A stretch of DNA of 64,000 bases from Nothopassalora personata (taxonomy: Eukaryota; Ascomycota; Dothideomycetes; Mycosphaerellales; Mycosphaerellaceae). Position numbers and translations under genes: made by a program. Location: contig CM066291.1 of NCBI GenBank assembly GCA_033816765.1, positions 1,054,001 through 1,118,000 on the forward strand, given 5' to 3'. Under the pieces are notes generated by a model, which did no database searches, was not told the origin of the DNA, and saw nothing but the letters and a program-made list of their open reading frames with translations. Below are positions 1-19,399 of the stretch, piece after piece. Within the stretch, counting starts at the first letter, position 1; each line of letters begins with the position of its first letter.

Positions 1-1943
<1,943 letters not shown>

Positions 1944-4900
1944 TCACGGCTTCTGCAACTGTTCCTTGCGGTAGAACTTGTAAAACCCAACACAAAGCGC
2001 CAAATTCGCCACCAGACCAACCCAAAACCAAGCCTGGCCCAGGTTACCGAGACCGCCGCTGATGTCCGGCGAGATGGGTCCAGGTCCCAGTCTGTTGGGT
2101 GCAACGGCACGACCAAGCATCGTCGCCACTGATCCCAGGACCTGAGTCGCGGTGATGGCGAAAGCAACGTGAGTACGTGTCAGAGTACCCAGCATGATCA
2201 TGCCGAGGCCAACACCTTGCACCGCATCGAGGACACCAAGCCACAGCCAAAGGGACCTCGACAGCAGAGCACTAGACATGTAGATTGCTCCAGTCTCAAC
2301 ACTCCCCGGAGCCCAGGGTAACCAATTTCCAATATTGCTCGTGCCCCACCAAATTTGCGCCCATCTCGGGGCGCCCAGTCCAATCGCAAACAGTGGCAGA
2401 ATCCACGAGTGTGATCTCGACAAATATGCGAATAGTCCGCAGAATATAGCCCAGACGATGACAAAGAACAGCACCACAAGCAGCAAGACTTGCCAAGCCG
2501 GTGCGTGAATGCTGCTAAAGAGGAACGACCAGTTCCGACCATAGGGAGCACTGAGGAAGAAGTTCTGCACCAGCGCCGTGACGAAGAACCAGAGGACAAC
2601 CCGTCTCCGTGCAATCGATCTGTAGAAGCTGGGCATCTTTCCTGGAGCTTGGCGGTAGTACGATGGTAGGCCGAGCCACATGACCATGCAGACAATCCAG
2701 AGGACCGCTGCGATAGGCAGAGTGATTGCAGTAACTTTCCAGGTACCAACGACGGAGTCCTGGCTCGCTTCGAACCCGAGCGCTCGCTGACGCGACAAGA
2801 AAGAACCCCAGTACCACAGAGCGACAACATAAATTTGTTGCGATCCTTGGATGACGCAGGCGCGGAAGACCCAAGACTTGACCCGAGCACCTCCTTCGTC
2901 TCCGAAGTTGAGGGCGAAGAAGAGCGCACCAGATGCGGAAGCCAAAGTGTAGAAGCCAGTGCCGACATTCTGCACCCAGCCTCGGCCATCGACGGTAGGT
3001 ACGAAGTGGGCGATGCCAACCAGGAAGAACGCCATACCGTAGAAGAGGAATGGCAGCGAGAGCGAGACGTAGGATGCGAAGCGCCTGAAGCATAGCCACC
3101 AAAGCATCGATGCCACGAGATAGATCGAAGCAATAATGTAGAGCTTGGTAGCAGTTTGCCCAATCTCTCCCGTCAGAAGAGTGATCTGATAGCTGTTGGC
3201 AGCAATGATCTGGCCCACGGCCATGAAGTACGCATAGAGAGGCCAGGACCCAATACGAACTTGCATCCACTTTCGCAGACCAGTGGGAGGCTTGTACTCG
3301 TCTCGCAGCATGAACTCCTTGGCCTGGATGTGCGATTTCTCTGAGGCGTCATCTGCAGTTGCCGGCTCTGAAGGTGCGATGGATGCTGGACGTGTTGACG
3401 TTCCATCGCGTTTGAGCATACCAAGTTTGGCGTTCCTGAACTCGGTGAACCATTCTTTCTCGGACTTGACCAGAAACTCTTCGATGCAGTTTGTCGATTC
3501 GGAGTTGCCAGCATTGAGAGTTTCGAGCTTCTTGCTGAAGGCGCGATAGAAATGGCCGTTATTATCTGTGAAAAAGGGATCCACGTTTTGGAGGTTAAAG
3601 TCTGTCTTCTCGCCGACGATGTTCTGCATTGACAGGCCGGAGACTGATCGTGGGATCACGGGACTTCGTGCTATAGAAGCATAAGGATTCACCATGCTGG
3701 AGTCCGCAGTCTGTGGATTGGCCGCACTGGACCGGTTTGTGGTGTGGTGTGGTGACTTCGTCAGTATGGGCGATGCTGGCTGAACTGGCGAGGGTGACCG
3801 CGGTGGTGTATGTATCGAGCATATAGAACGGTCGTCTTCTTCCTCTTCCTCTTCTTCTTCATTATTGCCGCGTAGACCTAGAAATGGGTTTGACTTGTGC
3901 CTCAGCCCTCGGACAATCTCGGTAGCCATCGGCGGCAATGGCTCCTGATCACCAACGATGACTTCCTCATCAGCAGTGGCTTGGCTCTGGCTTCCGTCCC
4001 ATGAATAATGACTCGGCCCATACATAGACCCACGAGGGGTTTGCTTCGCTCCCGCTCCGAGAGTAGGATGTATGCTCGGGTGAGGGTGGACCAGGGTGAT
4101 GGTGCTGCTCGACCAGGAATTCTTCTCAGCGGCGACCTTGTCGTGCGTTCGAATAGCGGTCGATTGCAAGACTTCAAGCTCCTCCACCCACTGCTGCACG
4201 GGAAATCTCTGCTTAGCGGATCGTGCTCTCATCATGGCTCTGGTCTTTGTGGATGAGCTCAGCGCGCCGCGAATTGCGTCTTTGAATTGATGTAGCAAGT
4301 GTGCTGTGGTAGTACTCTCGACAGTGTACCTGGAGCATAGTTAGCATGATTCTCTGCGGATTGCAATGGTTATCATGACTTACCACCATCCTGGCATCTG
4401 ACCCAGGCCACCTAAGCGCAAAGTGTCAGCGGTCACTCTCGAAACTAGAACGCGTGAGTGTAGACTCACCAACTCTTGCACCCACACCCAGCGCGCCCTT
4501 TCTGCCAAATTCCACCGCCACGAGACCGAACGGCTCGTCACGAGACGGAATAAGCGCGAACTCTGCACCGGAGAATATGAAGGGCGGCAATGCAGTGAAG
4601 ACAGGTTTCGAGCAAACGCGATTCGGGTACAATTGCATCAGCTTCTCGAACTTCAGTGCAGCGAATTTGCCAAACAGGTCAATCACGGGTCCGACAGTGA
4701 TCAGCTGGGTGTTTGGGTGCGATTCGAGAATGGCCGGGAAAGCATCTGCAATGAGATCAATTCCCTTTTGCCTATAACAATCGTGTCAGTAGTCAGTCGA
4801 ATTTGTCCAGCTGAGGCATTTGACTCACATGGACCATCTGCCAACGAAGACGAAGAGCTCAGCATTGGGATCCTGCTCCAGTCCGGCCCACTCTTGGGCT

Positions 4901-7900
4901 TGTGTTCGCTCCTCAAGACGCTTCTTCTCAAATTCTTCATCAATGTGAATGTCCTTTTCGGCAGGCAGTTTCTTGTCCCAGACTGCAGTATCGGAAGGGT
5001 CTGGATTCTGCAGTGCCTGAACCTCTTTCAGACCCCAGAAGATAGGATATCTAGTGTACGCTCGGGCGCCATACTTCTTCGACACACCGACTGCGCCAAA
5101 TCTATGATATTATCAGCGACTAGTGGCTATACCCGAACAATCTTATCTTATCAAAACTCACCCTTCTTGTTGGATCCGCAGGTAGGACGCCCCAGCGTGC
5201 AGCAAGTTAAATATCTCGCCGTATTGGACGTACTCGGCGACGATGTCTGGCGGCAAGTTGAACACCGAACACACTTCGTCTCGCTCTTTGCGGTTACGCA
5301 TTGGCCAGAGACCCTGAAATTCCGCATTGTGGAGCGACAAGCAGACCGGTATCGTGCGAGGCAGAATATAAAGCGGTGCTACCGTGCCGTGATAGTCGTT
5401 GATGTGGTACAAGTCGATCGGGAAGCGTACGAGCGCCTGGGCGATGCATTGGTTCCACGCGGAATAATAGATCGCAGAGTCAAGGTCGTCCATGCGTGCA
5501 GGGTATGGTTCTGCCTTGGACTGCTGTCGAAAGATCGGAGCGTCGAGCAAAACGTACGTGATGTTTCGCAGTTTGTGATATTCTGGGTCATGATCAGCGA
5601 AGTCACTCGAGTCAGCAGATCAAGGCTTCAGCAACTTACGGACATTCACATCGTATGTCTTCCCCATGACAGCGACCGTCATCGGCATAGCCAGCTCGTC
5701 TTGAGGATAGTCGATGCCACCAACGCATGGCACGACCCAGATCAAATCTTGGTGCTCAAGATTCTTGCCCATGAGCTGAGCCATGACACCCAAACCACCG
5801 ATTTTGATCTTGATGCCCCAGTCCTCGATATCGTACTCCATAGTGGCAATCAACACAGTTCGGCGAGAGTCCTGCTGAGCTTGAATAGCCTCAGCCCTGC
5901 GAGACCAGGCCTGAGACCCCCGGGAGAAGATCTGGGACCCACGTTTAAGCTTCATGAGGAGACCAGTATTCTCCTCGCCTGTCTTGATTCGCAGTAGCGT
6001 CCTCACGGATTGTGGAAGAAGACCAAGAAGACCCATCTTCTCTGTAACACCGATCTTGTTGAATTTGATCTTGTAGAAACTGCCCACAAAGGCCCAGGTG
6101 GAAGCCGCTGCCATGATGATTGGTGCTATCCATAGCACAACGTATAGAGCCAGTTGCCACCACATGGAGCCAGTTGGCTCTACCCGGAAGCGCAGGTTTC
6201 CGTCGTTCACAACAAACTTCCAGGCCAAGTATGGTCTGGGAGGCGGAGCAGTGACATTGAGCACGAGCTTAGCCAGGGACGATGGTGGAAGCTGATCGAG
6301 CACGGAGTCGCCATCGATGTCTCCTAGAACCTTCTTTGTGTCGGGTTTTCCATCTGGACCTATGCCCCAGACGTTGATCTGAGCGATAGTGCCATTATTT
6401 GACCACTCTCTGTTCCAGGTGAAGTCCCACGTATAGTCGTCTTTGAGCTTCATCTTATTATCGAGACCAGCATCGTAGCCATAAGCGTTGTACGGTCCAT
6501 TCAGATACATATGTGGGAAGCGACGGGCCTTCGCGTGAAGATCACCTTGCTGGACATGACTACTAGAGCCAGCGAGGCGGCTGAAGTACTCGACGCGGAC
6601 ATGCTCTCCATTCCAAGTCTTTGTGCCCGAGTTGCCAGTGGGATGTGCCGACACCTCATGCAAGCCATGTTGGTAGGGCGTCCAGGTGGAGAAGGAAACT
6701 CCGAAATCGGTCGAGTACCTGAAGAGGTCTGCGCCGGCAGCAGAATGATTCAGGGTAATTTGACCATGCGAGGACTTGGTAAGCAGTGTATTCGAGTAGT
6801 TTGCAGATCTGGTAAAGACCATGGGGTTATCCGTTTGTCCAATGCGGAACAGAAAGTGGTCGAGGGCTTCGGTCGTAACGTTTCGTGTTTGTCCTGGTAC
6901 CAACTTCTTGGCGTGCGGTCGATCAAGCGACATACGATGAATGCCGTGCGACACATTCTTGATCTTTGCTAACCACGCAAAAGTGGAGGGAATCTCTCCA
7001 ACCCACGAGGTCTGCGCTGACGCATTGAAGCGGACACACTGAACAGTGTCCCGGTCGACATATGGAGATCCTCCGGCTGCTGTCTTTGAGGTGAAGCTTA
7101 TGCTGTCAGTGATACTGTCGCACTCCATGTCAACAGAGAACTCCACAGCCACCTCGACGTCCTCTGTTGCGTTTGAGTTGGTGCCGCTAGTTAGGAGACG
7201 GACGTCGTGTCCCGGTGAAAACTTTGTGATTGCCGGCTTTGGTCCAACCCAGTGGCTGATTGGCACGTAAGCACGAAAGTCGTAAGCCTTCATGGGAAGC
7301 TTGCTCAGGCAGCCGTTGGAGATTGTCGAGCCGGAGATACCCAAGTACTGTGTGCTGTTCTCGAGTGTGTGCTCGTCAAAGGGGTACAGAAGATTCTTCA
7401 CTGTCGTCCCGTGAGGAAAGGGGGCGATTAGGGACGTCGAATTGAGGTCGGTAGAGTTGTCCCGGCAGTCAAACTGATAAGTTTGGCTTTCGTTGTGGTT
7501 CGTGTAGACCAGCCATACCGGAGTTGCTGGGTCAGTCTGGTTCCAGGTGCCATTACTGATGCTGGTGAGATTCTGGATCTCCTTCATACCGGATCGCATA
7601 ACACTCCAGAGGCCCGTCTCGGTGGCGACTCCACTTGAGCCAGCGTACTGTACCTCCCAGGTCTGATTAGAGAGCTGTTGCAAGTAGAATCCGTCATGGA
7701 GTACTGGAAATGCTTCCCGCAGATGGAACATGTGTCGAAGCATGTTCCGCACTGGCGCAGCTGGATCGCGGTGATCTGCGCTCACACTATCATCGTTGCA
7801 GCCATGCCTCGCGGCTGCCCACGGCATTTGGTAGTACTGGCTCGAGTCGAGGCTGTAGCAGCCGTGAGTCTGCCATGCAGTCGCAGTCGACATGGGCTGT

Positions 7901-9580
7901 CGGCCAAAGATATAGTTGTCGTTCGTGCTGTCGAGTACGTGGAAGGTCTGCTCCTCTCCCCAAAGGAGCTTGGGGATGCCCGGCATAAGGAGGACAGTGA
8001 TAAAGTGACCAAGCAGTTGTCGCTCGACACCTCGTTCAATGGCTGGCCAGCGGAATACGTCCTGGTTGGTAACGCCGAACATATGGCGAGGATCGAAAAC
8101 ACCAGTGTTGGCATTGACCATATCGTTCGTGAGGAGGAAAGTGTTCCATTGATCGACCCAGTTTCTGGGCGCATCGTAACCAGCTTCCAGGTTTCCATCC
8201 ATGCCAAGAAACCTCGTGAGCGATCTGTACGTTGTGTAATGGAATGCTGCACCATCAAGCGCTACACCATCCTTGTCTCGTATGGAATAATCGTCCGAGG
8301 TGGTGCGGTTCAACATGACGGCCTGAGTAATGTTGTCAGGTAGCTGATCCGGTTGTCGTCCGCGGCCAAGATAGATAGAGCCGAAGGAGTTGCCTCCTGT
8401 GATCTCGCCAGGCAGGAAGAAGTTCTCCTTGCCATAATTTCGGGCACAGACTCTTGTTGCAGCGCTCATATCCGCCATGGCGTCCACCGTAGCTTGGACA
8501 GCTTTGTCGTATCGAAAGCCATCGATATCAAGTTGTGCGATCGCCATGCAATAGAATTTCTCCAACTTTTCGCGGACAGAAGGCTGCCACTCGCGTAGAC
8601 GGTCCTGTACGGATGCGAACTTCGAAAGTTGACGTCGCCAGTCGGGATAGACACCGAAAGCTTCTGTGTCACCGTATTGATCGAATTCGGACTTGAAGCA
8701 GCCTTTCATCTGATCTTTAATTTCCTGGTCGATCGGATATCCTGAACACGTAAGAATGTCAGCAATATTCTCGACAAAAACGCTGCAGCATGTTCCCAGC
8801 TGATTTTGGGGTGAGATGACGCCTGCGCATGTCACAGCAATTGTTGTTCAGCCTTTAATGCATACCTGTCTCGTTCCAGAATCTTGGATACGTGCAGCTC
8901 TCATCGTACTCATTGCCGATGTCAAAGTCCCAATAGTGTTGGCCAGACTTCCACAAGACCTGGTGCTCCTTGAGCAAGAACGGTGTAGTCTCATTGAGGT
9001 ATCCTTGGAAGCCAATGAGATCGCCCAGAGTAGCGAAAGTGTTGTCGAGCACCACGTACATCCCTCTGGCATGAATCTCATCGATCGCGACTCTCCACGT
9101 ATCAATCGAGCCGAAGTGAGGATCGAGGAGCGACAGATCGAGTGGCGAATAGGAGTCGTATTGCCAGGGCTGGTTCATGAATGGCGAACCAGCGATATAG
9201 AGACCTTTGATCCCCATTCCTTGGATATAATCCAGAGTATCAACAAGTCCTTGGAGGTCACCGCCATGCCGCATCTGGTTGGAATCGGTGACACGTTCGA
9301 AGGCTGTTCCATTGATGTCATCGTTGTACGGGTCGCCGTTAACGAATCTGTCGAGGAAGAGCGTGTAAAAGGGAAATCGCCAATTGCCAGGCGAAGCTGT
9401 GTAGTTGTGTCCGGTCCATTCTCCCCAGAAGTCCAGCGGATGGACAGCAGTCTGGTTCTGATTTAAGTTGATCTCGGTATATGCTGGATCGAACTTGTAT
9501 GCTGTGGTCAAAATAATGCAAAGTGCCAACGATACAATGCTCCCTAGAACGCCCATGATATGTGCTAAGCCAAATGGCAC
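1944..9580 (-). CDS. AGS1: Cell-wall alpha-1,3-glucan synthase
   Basis: Makes alpha-1,3-glucan of the fungal cell wall at the plasma membrane. Seven exons: 9580-8866, 8741-5640, 5582-5162, 5101-4829, 4771-4470, 4411-4384 and 4329-1944. They sum to 7227 nt, giving 2408 aa, the normal family length. Domains in order: signal peptide (1-27); extracellular GH13 amylase-like domain with DGFRYDKA near residue 312; a membrane segment near 1085; a cytoplasmic GT5 glycogen/starch-synthase domain with the nucleotide-sugar loop KIGGLG near 1215 and EPFGLVAVE near 1582; a Ser/Pro-rich linker with an acidic Glu run (codons near 3835-3865); and a C-terminal multi-pass exporter-like region from about 1975. 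Exon 6 is only 28 nt. All key motifs are intact. The downstream neighbour is AAT; upstream is a 2.7 kb gene-poor region. No second ags copy or amylase cluster is present in the window. Confidence 0.97.
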
Positions 9581-12244
9581 CCGACACGCTATGCAACAGC
9601 AGAAAACGAGCTACGAGGGCCAACAGCACTCTTCACAAGAGCTGCGAAGCTGTAGACCTTCTGCCCTAAACGAAAGACATGCTAAGCCTGGGCGTGATGA
9701 CAGGAAGGAGATGCGCGCACACGAGAGGTTGGAAGTGATGAGCTCGTAGCGTCTGGCCCGAAACCTGCGATGGGCTTGCCACCCACGTCGCGATGCCTCG
9801 TTGGGGATGGACATGCCGCTGTCAAGCTGCGAGAGATTTGCCTTGCCCGAACGGGACTGCATGAGGGTGACACGACCCGTTGGCAGATACCTTGCAGAGG
9901 ACTGTGCCTTCCGCTTAGGAGGCGCCACGAGGTTCGCGCAAACACAAGTGCTCACGCACGTTGCCAACACAGTCTGAGCACACGCAAGAACAGTTTCTAG
10001 GCATCCAGCGCGTACGAATGGTGATCTCCTGATCCAGCACTATGAAATGAGGCGGACAGAAAGCTTCGGGATCCGCGAGCGTGATAGACAAGCGATATGC
10101 TGGAGATGTGACCGCTCGCACAACACCAGTAGCAGAGCAGTTCTCGAACAAAATCGCAGCGGTAGATGCTCGCTCAAGAGGTTCCTGCATGTGTCCTAGT
10201 TTAGTGTTGATCAATTCCGTGCATGCCACTTTTGGCAAGGCTGCAGACGGGCCGAGACAGACGTCTTCTGGGCACGACCAAAGTGCGTGAGTCGTCATAT
10301 GGGCAGAGGCGGATACTTCATCTCGCTTGGGGCGCTATTCAAGGCTGAGATATAATGCTGGGTCCGTGCTAATGCACAGCAGGAGAAGGTCCAGCAGATC
10401 CCTGAGATTGATGGTCACCTTGCTGCGCACTCTGAGGGAAGCATCTTCTTGTTCATGCCACGTGTTGCGGTTCAGCAGCGAACAGCATAGTAAACATGCT
10501 CAGAAGCAAGCCCGTTGGAGACTCGATCTCTTAACTGATGTTCATGAGCTAGAATGCCAGAGCAAATCGTGCCAAGACCTAATGCTTTGGCGCACAAAGA
10601 GTATCGCGCGATCTTGCGATAGCCTGGGCATTAGGAGATTTTGCGACTCTCAGTATCCACAAATCGATGTTGAGGCAGGGAAGGCAGTCTCGGACAAGAC
10701 GCCCACGTGACGCCGCACGTGGATCAGAGTTCAGAAGCTCTCTTGAACTGGTGGAGTGGAGGAAGGGGGAATGAGCTCCTTCGTGGCGGTCTAAAAGATG
10801 TTAGCCTCGTGGCTCAACATGTGCTAATGGTCCAGCAGCCGGGTAAGCGCAGTGTCGTGGCAGGCCTGCTTGGCCCGAGCGGCGTCCTGCAGATTCCTAG
10901 AAGAGTCATGAAAGCTGACAGAGTTTCGTTTTGTCCCAATCTGGCAGGCGAGTGTGCGACACGACTCGCAAATATCCCGACGGTCAACGAGAAGGACGCA
11001 GCCGAGCCGCTCCGCTGGCGTGGTGCATGTGGACCGAGCCTCATTGGCGCCCTGGTGGACGCAGCAGCACATCGGTGCCAGACATGGAGCCGTCCGGGCG
11101 ACATGGTTCTTCCAAAACGAGCCAGAGGCGGCTTCCATCTGTCAAAAGCGGACTCATCTCATGGACGCAGCTGCCATGCCAGGGCCATGCGGTGCAAATG
11201 CCTCCAGTCTGTACCGTATTCAGCCGTAGGGCTCATGCGTGTCATGCTCCAGGCTCCTCCCTCTCTAGCACTATTCGCCGTGTCTCTTGTTGCTTTGAAT
11301 CATTGAGAATGAGCCCCTTGGAAGGATGGCCGTAGCCCTCGCGACATCGGGTGGCTGCAGAAGCAATATCACATTGTCAGTCAAGCGATCAATAACACGG
11401 CAACGGTAGTCGTTTCAATCGATGCGCCCGGTGGCGCAACATGAGTTGTTGATGGCGTTGTGGCGAGGTCTTAGGGAGCAAGTGTCGTCGCGATTACAGT
11501 AGAACAAATTACCACGGGTCCCCTGTTTCAAGGATCGTCGGGACCGGATTGGAACGAACGAGACACAGTCGTCCAGGCACGCAGAGGAATATATCCATCA
11601 TGCTATCGACAGAGGAGGCGCAAACACAGGTCACTCGCAAAAACAGATGATCAGGCCACCCATCGAGCAGATTGACCTATGCTGCTGCAGATGGTGTCTG
11701 GCATCACTTCTTCCGTGTCTTGACACTTTCAGCTCTTTCCAACGATTCGGGAGGCTTATATAAGTTAGGACGGCGAGGTCTGCTATTTATCCTACATGCT
11801 ACGAGTCGAGCCTACGACGCGATCGTATATGAGGCCTACTAAAGCATGTCTACGAAGACCCTACATGACACAACGTCGCTAATGACTCCTTGTCGTCGCC
11901 TAATATGCCTGCCTAAGGCAGAATCCGCAGCACGTAGTGACGGAGAGACATCAGCCATGCACGTGTCCAGAACGTGTTCTTGCCTATATGTAGTCTGTCA
12001 ACCGCAACTCTATCGACTCGTGGTGTACTCGCATTACAGTGTGAAAAATATATCCGAGGTGCGCTGCGCTAAATCCCCCCTCTCTCCGAAGCCTCGGATA
12101 ACCAACGTTCTCGAACGAAACCGGCAGAACTTTTTTTGACCTTCTCCCGGCCTTTTCACCTTCGCACCCAACCTCAAGACACCAAAGCACGCTCCACTGC
12201 TCTCGACCAATCTGCATCGAGTTTGTGCGATGCAGTCTTCCATC
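9581..12244. other. Gene-poor 2.7 kb upstream of AGS1
   Basis: Only overlapping short ORFs occur here (longest 199 codons at 10707-11306 on the plus strand). They lack recognisable domains and compete with equally long frames on both strands, so none is called. The stretch holds the AGS1 promoter and the 3' flank of the CPT1/EPT1 gene. A TATA-like TTATATAAG sits at 11757-11765, with no gene assignable to it. Confidence 0.5.
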
Positions 12245-13518
12245 TCAAGCACTCTTCGCGCTCTGCCTCTGCAGCGTCTTCCACTTCTCCTCCGGAATCG
12301 TAAGGCAGTTGATGCCTAGATAACTACAAATAGCATTGCACACCACATACGCCCAACGAAAGTACACGACCATCGCGAACAATAAGTACGCCCACAGATA
12401 ATACATCTGTACCTCCGGCGACACGGCCTGGAACCCGAAGTATGGCAAATTGACCATCACAGCTCCACCCACGAGCGGCGCGAGCAAGCTTGTCCAGTAT
12501 GGGAAGGGTTGTCTCGTAAGATGAGCCAAGATCGTCTTTGTGGTCATCCGCCCGAAGACGAACGACAACGTAAGGCAGAGAAGACAGATGTGGTTCTCTG
12601 TAAGGATGGTGGAGTAAGGTGATCCGATCCATGCGACGAGCGAGCCGCAGAAGAGGAGCATGGGCGTCCATTCGAGAAATACTGGAGCGATGGGAAGATT
12701 CTTCTCGCGCCTTGCTGCGACGACGTTGAGGACGCAGGAAGGTAAGTGGGCAACGAGGAATGCGACCAGCAGGAGAGCAGCCCAGATGTCTTTCACACTG
12801 AGTGTCCCGAGAACGGTTTCGTTTCCGAGAACTTTCGACATGGGTTCGTGCCAGATTTGAGGGCCGTAGAAGCCGGAGGCGAGCATGATGAGGGAGGCGA
12901 TGAGGAGTCCTTCGGTGGGGCCGTTGAAGTAGCCGAGATACAGCGTGTGGGTGTGGTATGTCTCCCAGGTCGAGAAGAACATCGGTAGACAAGGAACCAA
13001 TGCTGTTAGAGCACCGACCCTTGTAGCTCCCAGTCCCATTGCGGATGTTTCCAGCAGCGAAGCAAGAGTACAATTCAGCGAATCAATTCCATGATCAAAC
13101 AGCTCGCCCAGCCCAGAAGAGGTGCCAGTCCGTCGAGCTTGCTTGCCATCGATGTTGTCCATAGTCGAGTATGCCCAGACTCCGAAAGCGTAGCTGTAGC
13201 ATACCCAAGCATACCGAGGCCCTGTGAGGTCGGGATCCATGATGTGTTGAAGACCCACGTTGCCAATGACAAAGAAGAAGCCGATCAGTGTCACCATATT
13301 TGGTGCAAGCCATAATGGGAGGTATTCCACGCAGAAATTCCACTACTGCCACGTCAGAGTCGCCATACATGTATTGGCTGGAGGGAGCAATGCCATACAT
13401 AATGCCGCAATACATAGTGTGAGATCGGTGACTTGTCCACTGAAGAGTATCTATACGTCTTGAAGTGTTTCAATCCATCCTCTGATAACGCGCCTGTAGC
13501 AGGCCTTTCTGCATTCAT
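12245..13518 (-). CDS. Diacylglycerol choline-/ethanolaminephosphotransferase
   Basis: Last step of the Kennedy pathway: transfers phosphocholine or phosphoethanolamine from the CDP-alcohol to diacylglycerol in ER/Golgi membranes. Two exons: 13518-13399 and 13342-12245, with a 56-nt intron, giving 405 aa, typical for yeast CPT1/EPT1. Exon 1 encodes the conserved N-terminus (LSEDGLKHFKTYRYSSVDKS). The CDP-alcohol phosphatidyltransferase signature D-G-x2-A-R-x8-G-x3-D-x3-D lies near residues 105-128 (starts DGKQAR, ends FDHGID) with all residues intact. About eight hydrophobic segments follow, and the protein ends in a short basic tail. Sequence alone does not separate choline from ethanolamine preference; many filamentous ascomycetes have one dual-specificity enzyme. 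Confidence 0.95.
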
Positions 13519-14095
13519 ATGGTCAGTCTTCATACTCCTTGAAGCTCCGGTTCTTTTGTGCTTGTGCCCATGACGCGGACTTGCTTCGTAAGAAGAAAGT
13601 GCTCACTTTGTGTTTCCATGCTTGCGCTTCGAGCACGAATTCCGCTTTCCAACATCTAGATTGTCATAGCATGCTTTGATGAAGTGGTAATGACTGTGTT
13701 GAAGCTTGCGGTGTGATGTCGCACAAGATAGAGGTGATGTCAAAGGCTCGAGTCGAAGCTTTGCACCTTGACCGACATTTGACCTCTGATTGGACTTCCG
13801 TATGCAGAGACGCGGAACGGCAGGTATGGTTGAGACACAAAGCCGTAGACATGAAGTGAACACAGAATCAATGGCTATGGACGTTGCATACGCTAAGTGA
13901 CATCCTGGCCCGAATGCTGATCATACATCAATCTTGACTTTTTGCCTCTGGGCCGTATCACCATTGCTCTATACCATGCGTGCTAAAAGAGGCCCAATCG
14001 GCACCTAAAGCGAAATGCCGCTCGTTATGCCTTGCCTCTTCATTGCCCGCAGAACGCCGAACCCAAGCAGAAAGCAGTCATACCCTCATACCCAT
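13519..14095. other. Intergenic, CPT1/EPT1 promoter and SSB 3' flank
   Basis: 577 bases between the phosphotransferase start and the SSB stop, both on the minus strand. Only short unsupported ORFs are present. Confidence 0.55.
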
Positions 14096-18160
<4,065 letters not shown>

Positions 18161-18907
18161 GTTGGAATAGTGTGTGGGACAAGTGTTTGGGTGAGGGAGT
18201 GGGCGGTGGAGGTCGTGGTCTTAAGAGCCGCTGAGCTTTCGAACTTTTCTGGCTTGTCGGCTAGCTTTTCGTCGCCGTGCGATCTGACAGGGGGGTCCAC
18301 TTAGACTATGGCCCGTGCTTACTTCTCCGCTTCAACGACAACACGCTACAACATCAACCACCGTCTCTACCACCACGAAATCAATGATGGCGAGTTCTAC
18401 AAGGCGAACAATGACTGCGCATCTCAGCATCACATGGCCCATACACTGACGAAACGTCACGTGACACAGTTCCATGGCGCGAAATGAGCAGAGCGAAGAG
18501 CAGGGGCAGATGGAAGGGTAACCTGCTGTAACATCGTTCTTCTATTCCAGGTACCTGGTAAGCATGCTGAAAGCATGCCTTAGACGTGTCGCATCACTTG
18601 CTACCTCACTTCGAGAGAGCTGGAAGCATTGGTGTATAAAGCATCATCTCGCCACTTTCGACCTGTGCTTCTAGTCCATTGCTAGCACGGGAAGCACAGA
18701 ATCGCAGAAAGGCACTTGCCCTGACCATACTTTGGTCCAATGACAATTTCCTCTTCCCCAACAGATCTCACCTATGTCGCCATTCCCACGACCATCCGCC
18801 TTCTCAAGTCCAGGCGCCCACTTGATTGTCCTCGCGCTGGAGCATCTGGTCTACATCCCGTGGTGACACCATTGCCTTTCTCTCTGCCTCAGACTTGCTG
18901 CTGTGAT
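18161..18907. other. Intergenic, SSB promoter
   Basis: About 750 bases upstream of the SSB start and downstream of the F-box-like gene. No ORF here is supported, and no clear heat-shock element could be read. Confidence 0.5.
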
Positions 18908-19399
18908 TCAAAGTGAATACGACCAATGTTGAGATCGCCTGACGCCTCCGAGGACGCCCGTCATTGTTTCGATTTTAGCTCGAGAGATGATGTTACTGAC
19001 GCGGGGCTTTATCAGGACGCCCTTGGACGAAGTCTTATGTCGCATGACCTCGAGCCTCTCCGCATGATCTTCGATGCAGTGGAATGAGAAAACGGCGAGG
19101 GTGATCTGGCTCAGAGGATAGCCACGGAGTATGGTCGGGATGGTTGGATGATCCTGTCGGCGGCCGGAATAATGCTCGAAAGCGAGGCTCGACCCCTTTG
19201 GTACGCGTTCCGAATACTCGGTCATGAACAGTCGGCTAACCAGAAGCGATGCCCCAATGAGTTTGTTGATGACGAACAATCTGAGTCGTTTACCCTGCCC
19301 CTGGACTAGTGCTCTCTGGATGATCGAGTATTCGTAGATCGAGTCACGAAGCTCACCCGGGAGTTCAAAGAACGGGAAGATGTCCTTCGAGTTCGGCAT
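18908..19399 (-). CDS. Small F-box-like/2EXR-like hypothetical protein
   Basis: 163 aa from the ATG at 19399. Near the N-terminus it carries FFELPGELRDSIYEYS, the LPxELRxxIYE pattern that opens many F-box-like (2EXR-type) proteins expanded in Dothideomycetes. The rest is not recognisable, and the protein is shorter than full-length relatives. The frame is open upstream of the ATG to about 19550, without another ATG, so an upstream exon is possible. Function unknown; a role as a substrate adaptor would be inference from the motif only. Confidence 0.5.
   Translation of the reverse strand: MPNSKDIFPFFELPGELRDSIYEYSIIQRALVQGQGKRLRLFVINKLIGASLLVSRLFMTEYSERVPKGSSLAFEHYSGRRQDHPTIPTILRGYPLSQITLAVFSFHCIEDHAERLEVMRHKTSSKGVLIKPRVSNIISRAKIETMTGVLGGVRRSQHWSYSL

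Noticed and set aside
2198..3163. 321-codon minus-strand ORF
   Set aside because: Alternative frame inside the last AGS1 exon.
4423..5997. 524-codon plus-strand ORF
   Set aside because: Antisense to AGS1 exons and introns whose splicing and motifs are clear; no domain.
10707..11306. 199-codon plus-strand ORF upstream of AGS1
   Set aside because: Competing frames of similar length overlap it on both strands and no domain or splice continuation is visible.
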